In this document: positions 41,525-50,676 of the stretch, piece by piece
Layout: each line of letters opens with the position of its first letter
How positions within the stretch are numbered: the first letter of the stretch is position 1
Source: JAXGXQ01 sp040772685
GTDB taxonomy: Bacteria; Bacillota; Clostridia; Saccharofermentanales; UBA5734
Length of the DNA stretch: 64,000 nucleotides
Direction of reading: 5' to 3'
NCBI GenBank assembly: GCA_040772685.1
Contig: JAXGXQ010000001.1
Span: 248,001 to 312,000 of the forward strand
Position numbers and translations under genes: made by a program
Notes under the pieces: model-generated
The model's input: the letters and a program-made list of their open reading frames with translations, nothing else
Told to the model about the DNA's origin: nothing
The model's database searches: none

Positions 41525-43297
41525 GTGAACATGGTTAACCTTCATATCGATGGCGTAAAGGTAACAGTACCTTCGCACTATACAGTTCTCGAAGCCGCCC
41601 GCAAGGCCGGCGTCAAAATACCAACATTATGCTACCTGAAGGGCGTTAATGAAGTCGGCGCCTGCCGTGTCTGCCTGGTTGAAATCAAAGGCGGCCGGGC
41701 CCTTGCTGCAGCCTGTGTCAATCCGGTTGCCGAAGGTATGGTTGTCCAAACCAACAGCAACCGAGTCCGGGCAACCCGCCGTTCCAATCTGGAGCTGATT
41801 CTCTCGGATCATAATCGCGAATGCCTTACCTGCATCCGCAACCAGAACTGTGAGCTGCAGGACCTGTCAGAAACTTATGGCATCCGCAAAGTCAGCTACG
41901 AGGGAACAAAAAGCAAAGCCGCGATTGATGATAAATCCCATTCTATCGTGCGTGATGCCAGCAAATGCATCCTTTGCGGCCGTTGCGTTTCGGCGTGCGC
42001 CAAACAGGATATCAACTGCCTCTCGTTTATTAACCGTGGTTTTGATACCTCAATCGGACCTGCGTATAACATCAGTATGGCTGACGCTCCCTGCATTTAT
42101 TGCGGTCAGTGCATAATTGCCTGTCCAGTCGGCGCGCTGCATGAGAAGGAAGTTGACGAAGAAGTATTCGACGCTATAAACGACCCGAAAAAACATGTCG
42201 TTGTGCAAATAGCGCCGGCTGTTCGTGCCGGTCTGGGCGAAGAATTCGGTTATCCGATCGGCACCCGTGTTACTGGCAAGCTTTATTCCTCACTGCGCCG
42301 TCTCGGTTTCGACAAAATTTACGATACCAACTTCGGCGCTGACCTCACCATTATGGAAGAAGGCACAGAGCTGCTCGGCCGCATCAAAAACGGCGGAAAG
42401 TTGCCGATGATCACTTCCTGCTCACCGGGGTGGATCCGTTTTGCTGAATTCTACTACCCTGAATTCCTGGAGAACCTATCCACCTGCAAATCACCGCATC
42501 AGATGGAAGGCGCGATCATCAAAACCTATTATGCAGAGCAGAAGGGGATTAACCCCGAAGACATCTATGTTGTTTCGATTATGCCGTGTACTTCGAAGAA
42601 GACAGAATCCAGCCGCGACGAAATGGTAAACCCGAAGACCGGTCTGCGTGACGTCGATGCAGTACTTACCACTCGCGAGCTTGCCCGCATGATCAAACGC
42701 GCAGGCATAAACTTCAACAGCCTGCCGGACGAAGGCCCGGATATGGATATGATGGGTGAATATACCGGTGCCGGCGTTATCTTTGGTGCTACCGGCGGCG
42801 TTATGGAAGCAGCGTTAAGAACAGTTGCTGACATCCTGGAAGAAAAAGACCTGCCGGAAATCGAATACCAGGCAGTTCGCGGTGCGGAAAGCGGTATTAA
42901 AGATGCTGAGCTGGAGCTTGGCGGTATGAAGGTCAGAGTCGCGGTTGCTCACAGCACTGCAGCGGCCAGGCAGCTGCTGGACAGCATCAGTGCCGGTACA
43001 GCACCTGAATATCACTTTATCGAAATTATGGGCTGCTCGGGCGGCTGCGTCTGCGGCGGCGGTCAGCCTCAGGTACATGCGCAGGATCTGATGGATATCG
43101 ATATCAGAACAGAGCGCGCCAAGGCCTTGTATGAGGAAGATCTGATAATGCCAGAGCGTAAGTCACATAAAAACGCGGATGTGGAAAAGCTGTATAAAGA
43201 GTTCCTCGGCGAGCCTAACAGCCATCTTGCGCATGAACTGCTGCATACACATTACCAGCAGCGGGCAGTATATCCCGACTCAATCCTGGAAGATTAA
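41525..43297 (+). CDS. hydA: NADH-dependent [FeFe] hydrogenase catalytic subunit HydA
   Basis: 590 residues. The start is taken as GTG 41525, ten bases behind AAAGGAG; ATG 41531 is the alternative. N-terminal [2Fe-2S] domain (CYLKGVNEVGACRVC), His-ligated cluster (HNRECLTCIRNQNC), two [4Fe-4S] clusters (CILCGRCVSAC, CIYCGQCIIAC) and the H-cluster domain. The three H-cluster motifs are ITSCSPGW, IMPCTSKKTE and EIMGCSGGCVCGGGQP. The first has Ser after Cys, a variant I believe common in clostridial enzymes. The protein makes or uses hydrogen; with HydB and HydC it couples NADH and ferredoxin. No maturases (hydEFG) are in the window. Confidence 0.94.
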   Translation: MNMVNLHIDGVKVTVPSHYTVLEAARKAGVKIPTLCYLKGVNEVGACRVCLVEIKGGRALAAACVNPVAEGMVVQTNSNRVRATRRSNLELILSDHNRECLTCIRNQNCELQDLSETYGIRKVSYEGTKSKAAIDDKSHSIVRDASKCILCGRCVSACAKQDINCLSFINRGFDTSIGPAYNISMADAPCIYCGQCIIACPVGALHEKEVDEEVFDAINDPKKHVVVQIAPAVRAGLGEEFGYPIGTRVTGKLYSSLRRLGFDKIYDTNFGADLTIMEEGTELLGRIKNGGKLPMITSCSPGWIRFAEFYYPEFLENLSTCKSPHQMEGAIIKTYYAEQKGINPEDIYVVSIMPCTSKKTESSRDEMVNPKTGLRDVDAVLTTRELARMIKRAGINFNSLPDEGPDMDMMGEYTGAGVIFGATGGVMEAALRTVADILEEKDLPEIEYQAVRGAESGIKDAELELGGMKVRVAVAHSTAAARQLLDSISAGTAPEYHFIEIMGCSGGCVCGGGQPQVHAQDLMDIDIRTERAKALYEEDLIMPERKSHKNADVEKLYKEFLGEPNSHLAHELLHTHYQQRAVYPDSILED

Positions 43298-43330
43298 TAC
43301 TGCTGTCAGGTCATAATAACAACACTAACG

Positions 43331-43363
43331 GAGGCCCTTTTGCTGAAAGGGCCTCTTATTTTT
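43331..43363 (+). terminator. Rho-independent terminator of the hydrogenase operon
   Basis: Stem GAGGCCCTTT / AAAGGGCCTC (43331-43340 and 43346-43355) with a five-base loop, followed by TTATTTTT. It lies 34 bp behind the hydA stop. Confidence 0.9.
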
Positions 43364-43483
43364 CCCTTTAAGCATTCTTTTCAGTTGAATTGCATTTATT
43401 TATGCGGTTTTCCTCCTGAAATATTAAAATGACAGAATTATGAAGACAATGTGGCGAATACATGTTTTGACAATCAATGTTTA

Positions 43484-43511
43484 TTGACAGTTTGCCCTAA
43501 GATTCTATACA
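43484..43511 (+). promoter_or_regulatory. Probable rny promoter
   Basis: TTGACA (43484-43489), 16 bp, TATACA (43506-43511). It lies about 75 bp before the RNase Y start, after the hydrogenase terminator, so rny probably has its own promoter. Confidence 0.55.
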
Positions 43512-43586
43512 ATGAGGTGGAAGTTTATCCTGTTATAAAACGGGAAAAATATTGCAACTTGAAAAGTTAATACGGAGGTGATTACC

Positions 43587-45149
43587 ATTAACTGGCCATT
43601 TTTTTTAATGGGCCTGTTCATAGGTGCGCTAGTCAGCGTCGCGGCAACCGTGGCGTATTTCCTGCTAGGATTCAGCCGTAAGGCCAAGGAATTAAAAATA
43701 TCTTTGGAAGAAGCAGAAGCAGAAGCGGGTAAATTGATAGGTGAAGCCCAGAAGACAGGTGAAAGCAGAAAGCGTGAGCTGCTTCTGCAAGCTAAAGAAG
43801 AAGTCCACAAGGCTCGTTTAGAATATGAAAAAGATGTACGTGAAAAGAAATCCGAACTTCAGCGTGAACGCAACCGCCTTGACCAGAAAGACGAATCTCT
43901 GGACAAAAAGTTAGAAATACTTGAACAAAAGGAAGAGGCGCTCGATGCCAGAGTCAGCGATGTATTGGCAATGGAAGAGAGAGCCAGAGAAATTGAACAC
44001 CAGAAGGTCCTCGAACTGGAGCGTATTTCCGGTTTATCGGTAGAAACAGCGCGTACCCAGGTGCTCGAGGAAGCCCGGATGGAATACCGTCATGACATGG
44101 CGGTAATGTATCGTCAGATGGAAGAGGAAACCCGTGAGGAAGCCGACCGCAAAGCCAAGGAAATAGTTGTCAGTTCGATTCAGCGCTATGCTGCGGACTA
44201 TGTCAGCGAAACCACGGTCTCGGTTGTGACCTTGCCCAATGACGAAATGAAGGGCAGGATTATCGGTCGTGAAGGCCGCAATATCCGCACCATCGAAACT
44301 TTAACCGGTGTCGATTTAATTATTGATGACACGCCGGAAGCCGTAATCCTTTCAAGCTTCGACCCGATCCGCCGGGAAATCGCCCGCATCACGATTGAGA
44401 AACTCATAATTGATGGTCGTATCCACCCGGCTCGCATTGAGGAAATGGTGGAAAAGGCACGTAAGGAAGTTGAAGCAACAATCAAGCAAGAAGGCGATCG
44501 AGCTGTTTTCGAGACAGGTATTATGGGCCTGCATCCGGAAATCATCAAACTGCTCGGCAAACTTCGTTACCGTACCAGTTACGGCCAGAATGTCCTGCAG
44601 CACGCAATTGAAGTATGCTGGCTGACCGGCATGATGGCTGCGGAACTGGATCTGGATGTTACTCTGGCCAAACGCGCCGGATTGCTGCACGATTTGGGCA
44701 AAGCCGCTGACTTCGAGATGGAAGGCTCCCACATTACGCTGGGTGCTGAAATCGCCAAGAAGTACAAGGAAAGCCCGGACGTCGTAAACGCTATTCAATC
44801 GCACCATGGTGATGTCGAGGCAACCTCGCTCATATCTGTTCTGGTAGCCGCTGCCGATGCTATTTCAGCAGCGAGACCGGGCGCACGGCGCGAAAACATG
44901 GAAACCTACATTAAGCGTATTCAGAAACTCGAAGAAATTGCCAATTCCTTCGAAGGTGTTGAAAAATCGTACGCTATCCAGGCCGGGCGCGAGATCCGCG
45001 TTATGGTCAGACCTGAAAATGTCCGGGACGATGAGATGATACTTAAAGCCCGGGAGATTTGCCGCAAAATTGAGGACGAACTCGATTATCCGGGGCAGAT
45101 CAAAGTTCACATTATCCGCGAAACGCGGGTAACTGAATTCGCAAAGTAA
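43587..45149 (+). CDS. rny: Ribonuclease Y
   Basis: 520 residues if translation starts at ATT 43587, which lies eight bases behind GGAGG (43574-43578) and gives MNWPFFLMGLFIG. The GTG at 43578 overlaps this ribosome site and cannot use it; an in-frame ATG at 43608 would shorten the membrane anchor. The domain order is: N-terminal membrane segment (about 3-25), long coiled coil (about 30-210), KH domain with IIGREGRNIRTIETLTGVD, and HD domain with HDLGKAADFEMEGSH. RNase Y is the membrane-bound endonuclease that starts mRNA decay in Firmicutes. It has its own promoter and terminator here, and ymdB follows. Confidence 0.95.
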   Translation: MNWPFFLMGLFIGALVSVAATVAYFLLGFSRKAKELKISLEEAEAEAGKLIGEAQKTGESRKRELLLQAKEEVHKARLEYEKDVREKKSELQRERNRLDQKDESLDKKLEILEQKEEALDARVSDVLAMEERAREIEHQKVLELERISGLSVETARTQVLEEARMEYRHDMAVMYRQMEEETREEADRKAKEIVVSSIQRYAADYVSETTVSVVTLPNDEMKGRIIGREGRNIRTIETLTGVDLIIDDTPEAVILSSFDPIRREIARITIEKLIIDGRIHPARIEEMVEKARKEVEATIKQEGDRAVFETGIMGLHPEIIKLLGKLRYRTSYGQNVLQHAIEVCWLTGMMAAELDLDVTLAKRAGLLHDLGKAADFEMEGSHITLGAEIAKKYKESPDVVNAIQSHHGDVEATSLISVLVAAADAISAARPGARRENMETYIKRIQKLEEIANSFEGVEKSYAIQAGREIRVMVRPENVRDDEMILKAREICRKIEDELDYPGQIKVHIIRETRVTEFAK

Positions 45150-45177
45150 CCAATTATTTAAAACAAAAACAAAGAGG

Positions 45178-45214
45178 CAGGGCACAGCAAAGTCTGTGCC
45201 CTGTTTTATTTTTT
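45178..45214 (+). terminator. Rho-independent terminator behind rny
   Basis: Stem CAGGGCACAG / CTGTGCCCTG (45178-45187 and 45194-45203) with a six-base loop, followed by TTTTATTTTTT. It lies 28 bp behind the rny stop. Confidence 0.93.
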
Positions 45215-45331
45215 ACATTACGATGTGATATTCAGATCTCGGCTTTGCCGGCAATTGTCGCGTTTACCGTTTACTTTAATTATAGTGCGTTTTATGGTAA
45301 TATAAATTAATTATGAAAGTGAGGAAACGGC

Positions 45332-46114
45332 TTGCGGCTACTCTTTATAGGTGACGTTGTCGGCTCTGGCGGCCGGCGCTTTCTGACGGACTGTTTGCCA
45401 GATCTAAAAACCAGATTCAAGCCCGATGTTTGTCTGGCGAATGTTGAAAATGCCGCGGCCGGCAAAGGCATAACCTCGCTGCTTGCTAAAAAACTGCATG
45501 AAAGCGGTGTGGACCTGATGACCCTGGGCAATCACGCCTTCGCACGTCAGGAACTGCTTGATTCAATAGATTCACTGCCCTTTCTTGTTCGGCCGTTGAA
45601 TGTGCCGTCAGCCTGGCCCGGACGTGAGTATGCTGTATATCAAGCGGCAGCCGGCACTGTTATTGTGATTAATCTGCTCGGCAGAGTTTTTATGGATCCC
45701 GTGAACGATCCCTTCGGGCCGACAATTCCATTTCTGGAAGAGTTACAGGAACGTTATCGCACGCGCTTGGTTGTGGTTGATTTCCACGCCGAGGCAACTG
45801 CTGAAAAGATCGCTTTTTCAACTTATATGGATGGGCACTGCACCCTGGTTGCCGGTACCCATACCCATGTACAAACAGCTGATGAGCGCATCATGAAGCT
45901 GGGGACGGCCGCCATAACTGACGTTGGCATGACTGGACCGGCCGCAGGAGTTATTGGCATGGACAGTCAATCTTCGCTACGGCGGTTTGTCGATCATCTG
46001 CCAGCTCCGTATGAAGTAGCGACAGGACCGGTACAGCTCAACGCCGTTTTTGTGGAGGCGGATCCCGTTTCGGGACGCGCTGTCCATATTGAAAGGATCC
46101 AGATCAACGAATGA
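45332..46114 (+). CDS. ymdB: YmdB family metallophosphoesterase (TIGR00282)
   Basis: 260 residues from TTG 45332 behind GTGAGG. It opens with MRLLFIGDVVGSGGR and has NVENAAAGKG, TLGNHAF and GTHTHVQTADERI, the metal ligands of the family. YmdB of Bacillus hydrolyses 2',3'-cyclic nucleotides and affects biofilm and motility gene expression. It follows rny as in many Firmicutes but behind a terminator, and its last four bases overlap the lipoprotein gene, so it heads the following operon. Confidence 0.92.
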   Translation: MRLLFIGDVVGSGGRRFLTDCLPDLKTRFKPDVCLANVENAAAGKGITSLLAKKLHESGVDLMTLGNHAFARQELLDSIDSLPFLVRPLNVPSAWPGREYAVYQAAAGTVIVINLLGRVFMDPVNDPFGPTIPFLEELQERYRTRLVVVDFHAEATAEKIAFSTYMDGHCTLVAGTHTHVQTADERIMKLGTAAITDVGMTGPAAGVIGMDSQSSLRRFVDHLPAPYEVATGPVQLNAVFVEADPVSGRAVHIERIQINE

Positions 46115-47811
46115 GGGCCCCTTACCCCCGTTATCCAAATATACTATTAATATTATTCGTTATTCTGGTTATCTCGACCAGTTCGTTGCTTGCCGCCTGT
46201 AACGCTGCCAAACCGTCCGGAACGTCATCAACGGCAACCACAACCGCAACCAGCTCAACGGCGAACCCCGATATTTCACCGACACCGGCAGAAAGCCGCC
46301 CAGGTGGAAATATTCCTGCGGGCCAGCCTTCGGGACCACTGCGCCTGTTCTGTACGCCCCGTGAAACACTTAATCCATTACAGGAAACCAGCGCCAGCTT
46401 TCTTGCTGTCAGTCAACTTATCTTTGAGGGATTGTTTGCGCTAAGCAGTAACGGTAATGCGAAGCCGGTACTGGCCGAACCAGGCTCACTCAATAGTGCC
46501 GGTAACGGTTATTCGTTGACAGTTCGCCTCGCTGCCGACCGCCGCTTTCACGACGGCTCTGTTGTCAGGGCAGGCGATGTCGCTGCTTCCTTTGCTGCCT
46601 TGCGCACAGCCGGCCAAGCGTCAGCCTATAACAGTCTGACGCCCGATATCGCCAGCATAACTGCCGACGATGACAGTCAGTTGACAATTTCACTTAACAA
46701 ACCCCAGGCGGATATAGCTGCTCAACTTACTTTCCCGGTAATTCCGGCGGCGGCTCTGGCGGAATCAGCTGCTGATCCTTTCGCACTGCTGCCGGGTACG
46801 GGACCTTACCGATTTAGCGATTATTCACCTGAAAAGGGCATCAGCTTACAAGCGGATGACAACAACCCCGTGGGCAAATTTGCAATTGTACGTGAAATCA
46901 AAGTAATCGAACTGCCCGATCTGCATGCGGCGTTGACTGAGTTTGAACGCGATGGGATTGATCTGGCGGGCTTGCCGGCAGAAATATATCCTTCGTTTGC
47001 TCTGCGCAGCGGATTGAAGCTGGAGCGCTATGCGACACATCAATACGTTTTCTTCTCCTTCCGGACCCAGGCCGGTGCGCCGCTGGCAGACACCTCCCGT
47101 TTGCGATTCGTGCAGGCCGTGAGCCGTGATCCGAAAATACTGGAAGATGCTGAACAGCTGGGTTTGCAGACGGCGGCAGTGCCTGTCCATCCTGACAGCA
47201 GTTTATGGAAATCCACAGCCGGCAACAGTCAAAGTTTTATCGGTTTATATCAACCGGGCAGGCTGGCTCAGCCTGATAATTCATTAACATATCCAACAAC
47301 ACGTGCACCGCTGGTGATTCTGGTACAGGCAGGTGACGAGCTTCTGGAAGTACTTGCTGCCAGGCTGCAGACACTTTTGTCAGAACATGGTGCCAGGGCT
47401 GAAGTTAGACTCTTGGTTGCAACAGATTATGAAGCCGCGCGCATTGCCGGCCAGTATGATATTCTGATAGCTCAAGCCACATTGGGCACTGCAGCCGACC
47501 CTCGCTGGCTGCTCGGCCAGAATCCGGATTCCGGTATGCCCGGTTCGGAGCTGCTGCCCAGAAATGGCCTTGAAGGTTATACTGCTATCAGTACTGAAAT
47601 CGACAGGCTGTTCGCCGGTGGTACTGAAATTGCCGCCGAAAACCCTGCACTGCTGTCTTTGCTGACAGAAGCGACTGAATTGGCACCCTTTACCGGCGTT
47701 GGTTTCCGTTATGCCGCGCTTGCCAGCGGCAGCCGTGTACTCGGACAACCGGCACCACAAACGAATAAACTTTATGAAGGAATTGAGGAACTTTGGCTAT
47801 GGTCTACCTGA
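46111..47811 (+). CDS. Substrate-binding lipoprotein, family 5 (peptide ABC type), orphan
   Basis: 566 residues. A lipoprotein signal with LAAC and Cys30 is followed by a Ser/Thr/Pro-rich linker (about 31-70) and a domain with the layout of SBP_bac_5 proteins such as OppA: PRETLNPLQ, QLIFEGLF, VRLAADRRFHDGSVVRAGDVAASF and GTGPYRF. No permease or ATPase genes adjoin it. The start overlaps the ymdB stop (ATGA) and its end overlaps lspA. It may serve a transporter encoded elsewhere or act as a sensor. The domain is weakly conserved in places, so the ligand cannot be given. Confidence 0.8.
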   Translation: MRAPYPRYPNILLILFVILVISTSSLLAACNAAKPSGTSSTATTTATSSTANPDISPTPAESRPGGNIPAGQPSGPLRLFCTPRETLNPLQETSASFLAVSQLIFEGLFALSSNGNAKPVLAEPGSLNSAGNGYSLTVRLAADRRFHDGSVVRAGDVAASFAALRTAGQASAYNSLTPDIASITADDDSQLTISLNKPQADIAAQLTFPVIPAAALAESAADPFALLPGTGPYRFSDYSPEKGISLQADDNNPVGKFAIVREIKVIELPDLHAALTEFERDGIDLAGLPAEIYPSFALRSGLKLERYATHQYVFFSFRTQAGAPLADTSRLRFVQAVSRDPKILEDAEQLGLQTAAVPVHPDSSLWKSTAGNSQSFIGLYQPGRLAQPDNSLTYPTTRAPLVILVQAGDELLEVLAARLQTLLSEHGARAEVRLLVATDYEAARIAGQYDILIAQATLGTAADPRWLLGQNPDSGMPGSELLPRNGLEGYTAISTEIDRLFAGGTEIAAENPALLSLLTEATELAPFTGVGFRYAALASGSRVLGQPAPQTNKLYEGIEELWLWST

Positions 47812-48299
47812 TCGTCATTCTGCTGCTCGCCGTTGCAGACCAGGCATTTAAATATGTTATTCACCTGAATCTCGCTCCGGAACAATACATAACCGTTATC
47901 GATAACTTTTTTTATATAGTCAACCATCGAAACACCGGCGCAGCCTGGAGTTTCCTGGCAAATGTTGACTGGGGAATCTACCTGCTCTCCGCTATTTCAT
48001 TTGTTGCAGTAGTCGCGATGAGTATAATTATTCTGCGCGTGAAAAATCACTGGCTGCAGGCCAGCCTGGCAATAATTGCCGGCGGCAGCCTGGGGAACCT
48101 GATTGACCGGGTACGGCTGGGCGCGGTTACCGATTTCCTTAATTTTCAATTTGGCAGCTATGTTTTTCCGACCTTTAACCTGGCAGACATGTTGGTGGTT
48201 TGCGGAACTATTATGTTAGTTATTGTTATTCTGGCCCAGCCGGAACTTTTGGACGGCTCCGACGTCCAAAAGAGTAAGCCCGCGGACGGTGCGCAATGA
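47799..48299 (+). CDS. lspA: Lipoprotein signal peptidase (signal peptidase II)
   Basis: 166 residues from ATG 47799, with GAGGA ten bases upstream and overlapping the lipoprotein gene by 13 bp. Four membrane segments and the family motifs ADQAFKY, NHRNTGAAWSF, GGSLGNLIDRVRLGAVTDFLNF (with one catalytic Asp) and FNLADMLVVCG (with the other) are present. It removes the signal peptide of prolipoproteins. The neighbour upstream encodes one of its substrates. lspA-rluD order is common in Gram-positive bacteria. Confidence 0.95.
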   Translation: MVYLIVILLLAVADQAFKYVIHLNLAPEQYITVIDNFFYIVNHRNTGAAWSFLANVDWGIYLLSAISFVAVVAMSIIILRVKNHWLQASLAIIAGGSLGNLIDRVRLGAVTDFLNFQFGSYVFPTFNLADMLVVCGTIMLVIVILAQPELLDGSDVQKSKPADGAQ

Positions 48300-49195
48300 A
48301 ACAAAACCTGACAGTTGAGCAAGCGGATGTGCGCATCGACCGCTATATCAGCGAACATTTGCCGGAGCATTCCCGTTCCTATATTCAAAAACTGATTGAG
48401 CAGGGCTGTGTGCTGCAAAACGGTGAAACCGTGCGGGCATCAACCAAAACACTGCTGCAGGCAGAAATCAGCATCGAGTTTCCCGAGCCGGAGCCTTCAA
48501 TTCTAATACCGGAAGCTATTCCACTGGATATCCGCTATGAGGACGAGTGGCTGCTGGTGGTGAACAAGCCGCAGGGCATGGTGGTGCATCCAGCAGTCGG
48601 TCATCACGCGGGCACACTGGTACATGCTTTGCTGGCATATTGCTGCAATGACCTCTCGGATATCAATGGTGTTGTGCGGCCGGGAATTGTCCACCGCATT
48701 GACAAAGACACCTCCGGTTTGTTATTGGTTGTGAAAGACAACCGCGTTCACGCCAGCATGGCAGAGAAAATCCGCCGACACGAAGTAACCCGTGTCTATT
48801 ACACGATAGTTCATGGAATCATGGAAGCAGCCAGCGGCAGTATTGACGCACCCATTGGCCGCGACCCGAAAAACCGGCAGCGAATGGCTGTTGTACCGGG
48901 CGGCAAGCCGTCCGTAACCCATTTCAAACTGCTTGAACAGTTCCGCCAGGCGGCTTATCTGGAAGCAGCACTCGAATCAGGGCGCACACACCAGATCAGA
49001 GTCCACCTGCGCTACATAGGCCACCCCGTTGTCGGAGACCCGGTTTACGCTACAGGGCGCAAAACCTACGGTGCCACCGGGCAGGCGCTGCATGCCGGCA
49101 GACTCAGCTTCAGCCACCCGGTTACCGGTAAACAGGTTACCGTGGAAGCACCGCCGCCTGAAACCTTCTGCCAACTCCTGGAGCAATTTAGATGA
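48296..49195 (+). CDS. RluD-family pseudouridine synthase
   Basis: 299 residues, start overlapping the lspA stop (ATGA). An N-terminal S4 domain (RIDRYISEHLPEHSRSYIQKLIEQGCV) is followed by the catalytic domain with HRIDKDTSGLLLV and the active Asp, and ESGRTHQIRVHLRYIGHP. It modifies uridines in 23S rRNA by analogy with RluD (YlyB in Bacillus). Its last four bases overlap the next gene. Confidence 0.93.
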   Translation: MKQNLTVEQADVRIDRYISEHLPEHSRSYIQKLIEQGCVLQNGETVRASTKTLLQAEISIEFPEPEPSILIPEAIPLDIRYEDEWLLVVNKPQGMVVHPAVGHHAGTLVHALLAYCCNDLSDINGVVRPGIVHRIDKDTSGLLLVVKDNRVHASMAEKIRRHEVTRVYYTIVHGIMEAASGSIDAPIGRDPKNRQRMAVVPGGKPSVTHFKLLEQFRQAAYLEAALESGRTHQIRVHLRYIGHPVVGDPVYATGRKTYGATGQALHAGRLSFSHPVTGKQVTVEAPPPETFCQLLEQFR

Positions 49196-49956
49196 AATTT
49201 TTCAATCGTAATACAAATAGAACCAAACAGGCTCGCTGGCGCCAGCAGATACTACTGTTCGCGCTGTTGCTGAGTTTCGGCATAATTCTGATGACACATG
49301 TGCAGTCAGTTGACGCTAAAAACTCCGCAATGGGCTTATCGGAACAATACAAAACCCGACAAAAAGAGCTGGAACAGTTTGCAAAGCAATACGAAAACCT
49401 GAGGAAGGAAAACACCCAGTTGCAGGAAAAAAAGACTCAGGCTATCAGTAAAGCGCTTGCAGGCACTGGCAACGAGCATCTCCTGGAAGAACTCGAGCGT
49501 TACAAAATAATGGCAGGCATGACTGAGGTTCAGGGTCCCGGAGTTGAAATTGTTCTAACAGATAAACCTGATTTTGATTTGCTGAAAGACCCGTCTGACT
49601 CAATAGTGCATGACGCGGACATACGTTACGCCTTCCGGCTTTTACTGGAAAATGGCGCTACCGCTGTTTCGGTCAACGGCATGCGTCTGGTAAATACAAC
49701 TTACATAGACTGTATTGGACCGACTATTCTGGTAAATGACAACCGTCTGACCCCGCCTTACATCATTCATGCTCTGGGAGATACTCAGCGCATGTATGAG
49801 GCGGCTTTGGCAGACCCATATTTCGCACATAGAGCGCAACTGCCCACCGGGATTGTTGTTACCGTGAAAAATCTCGAAACTGTCACCCTGCCGGCATTTG
49901 ACGATGCCGATCAGCTGGAGAAGCATATAGACCTACTGGAGGTTAAGAATAAATGA
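49192..49956 (+). CDS. DUF881 membrane protein (YlxX/YlxW type), first copy
   Basis: 254 residues. One N-terminal membrane segment (about 18-36), a short coiled coil (about 50-100), and a DUF881 domain starting with MAGMTEVQGPGVEIVLTD. In Bacillus the relatives ylxW and ylxX lie in the division and cell-wall cluster; the function is not known. A second DUF881 gene follows with a 4 bp overlap, so the two products are likely to work together, perhaps as a heteromer. Confidence 0.85.
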   Translation: MKFFNRNTNRTKQARWRQQILLFALLLSFGIILMTHVQSVDAKNSAMGLSEQYKTRQKELEQFAKQYENLRKENTQLQEKKTQAISKALAGTGNEHLLEELERYKIMAGMTEVQGPGVEIVLTDKPDFDLLKDPSDSIVHDADIRYAFRLLLENGATAVSVNGMRLVNTTYIDCIGPTILVNDNRLTPPYIIHALGDTQRMYEAALADPYFAHRAQLPTGIVVTVKNLETVTLPAFDDADQLEKHIDLLEVKNK

Positions 49957-50666
49957 AAACCAGCTTTACCCGTTCGGCGGCCATTACTGTTGTCTGCGTC
50001 GTGCTAGGCGTTTTGATTGCTCTGCAAATGAAAAATGTCAATGCCACCAAGCTGACAGAAAACAACCTGATGGAAATTCAAACCCGTCTGCTTGACTATG
50101 CCCAGAAAAACCAGGAGCTCAGCCAACGCAATGCTAATCTCAACCTTTATATCAGTCAGCTGGAGAGTTCACTTAAAGCAGACAATTCCGCGGTTGACGC
50201 AATTATAAAAGAAAAAGAACGTTACGCTGTTTTTGCGGGCTTGACTGAGGTTACAGGCCCCGGGCTTAAGGTTACAATTGTTTGTAACAGTGATACTCAG
50301 ATCCGGGACAGCATTCTGCGCCAATATGTAAACGAACTGCGTGCGCTTGGAGCCCAGGCGATTTCTATTAACCAGGAAAGAATGGTGGCAATGTCCGAAA
50401 TCCGGGTCAGTGGCGGCTCCATTATCATTAATGGCAACAGCTACGGCCGTCAGGGTGTCTTTGAGATAAAGGCCATAGCTGATCCCAAAAAAAATGACTA
50501 TTTCAGACCGTATTTAAACGGCATTACTGATTCAATTCTGGCAGATGCAGCTGCCCGCGGCGATCAGTTTGAGATTGATTACGAATTTACAGGTGAAATC
50601 ACTTTACCTGCGCTGAGTGAAGACAGCATTGCCTTTAGACTCGACCTGCTTAACGCGGTGAAATAA
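49953..50666 (+). CDS. DUF881 membrane protein, second copy
   Basis: 237 residues with the same layout as the preceding protein: membrane anchor (about 8-25), coiled coil, and DUF881 domain (FAGLTEVTGPGLKVTIVC). The sequence is clearly homologous but diverged, so this is an old duplication. It overlaps the first copy by 4 bp and is followed by a phoH-like gene after 10 bp. Confidence 0.85.
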   Translation: MKTSFTRSAAITVVCVVLGVLIALQMKNVNATKLTENNLMEIQTRLLDYAQKNQELSQRNANLNLYISQLESSLKADNSAVDAIIKEKERYAVFAGLTEVTGPGLKVTIVCNSDTQIRDSILRQYVNELRALGAQAISINQERMVAMSEIRVSGGSIIINGNSYGRQGVFEIKAIADPKKNDYFRPYLNGITDSILADAAARGDQFEIDYEFTGEITLPALSEDSIAFRLDLLNAVK

Positions 50667-50676
50667 AAGGAGACGA

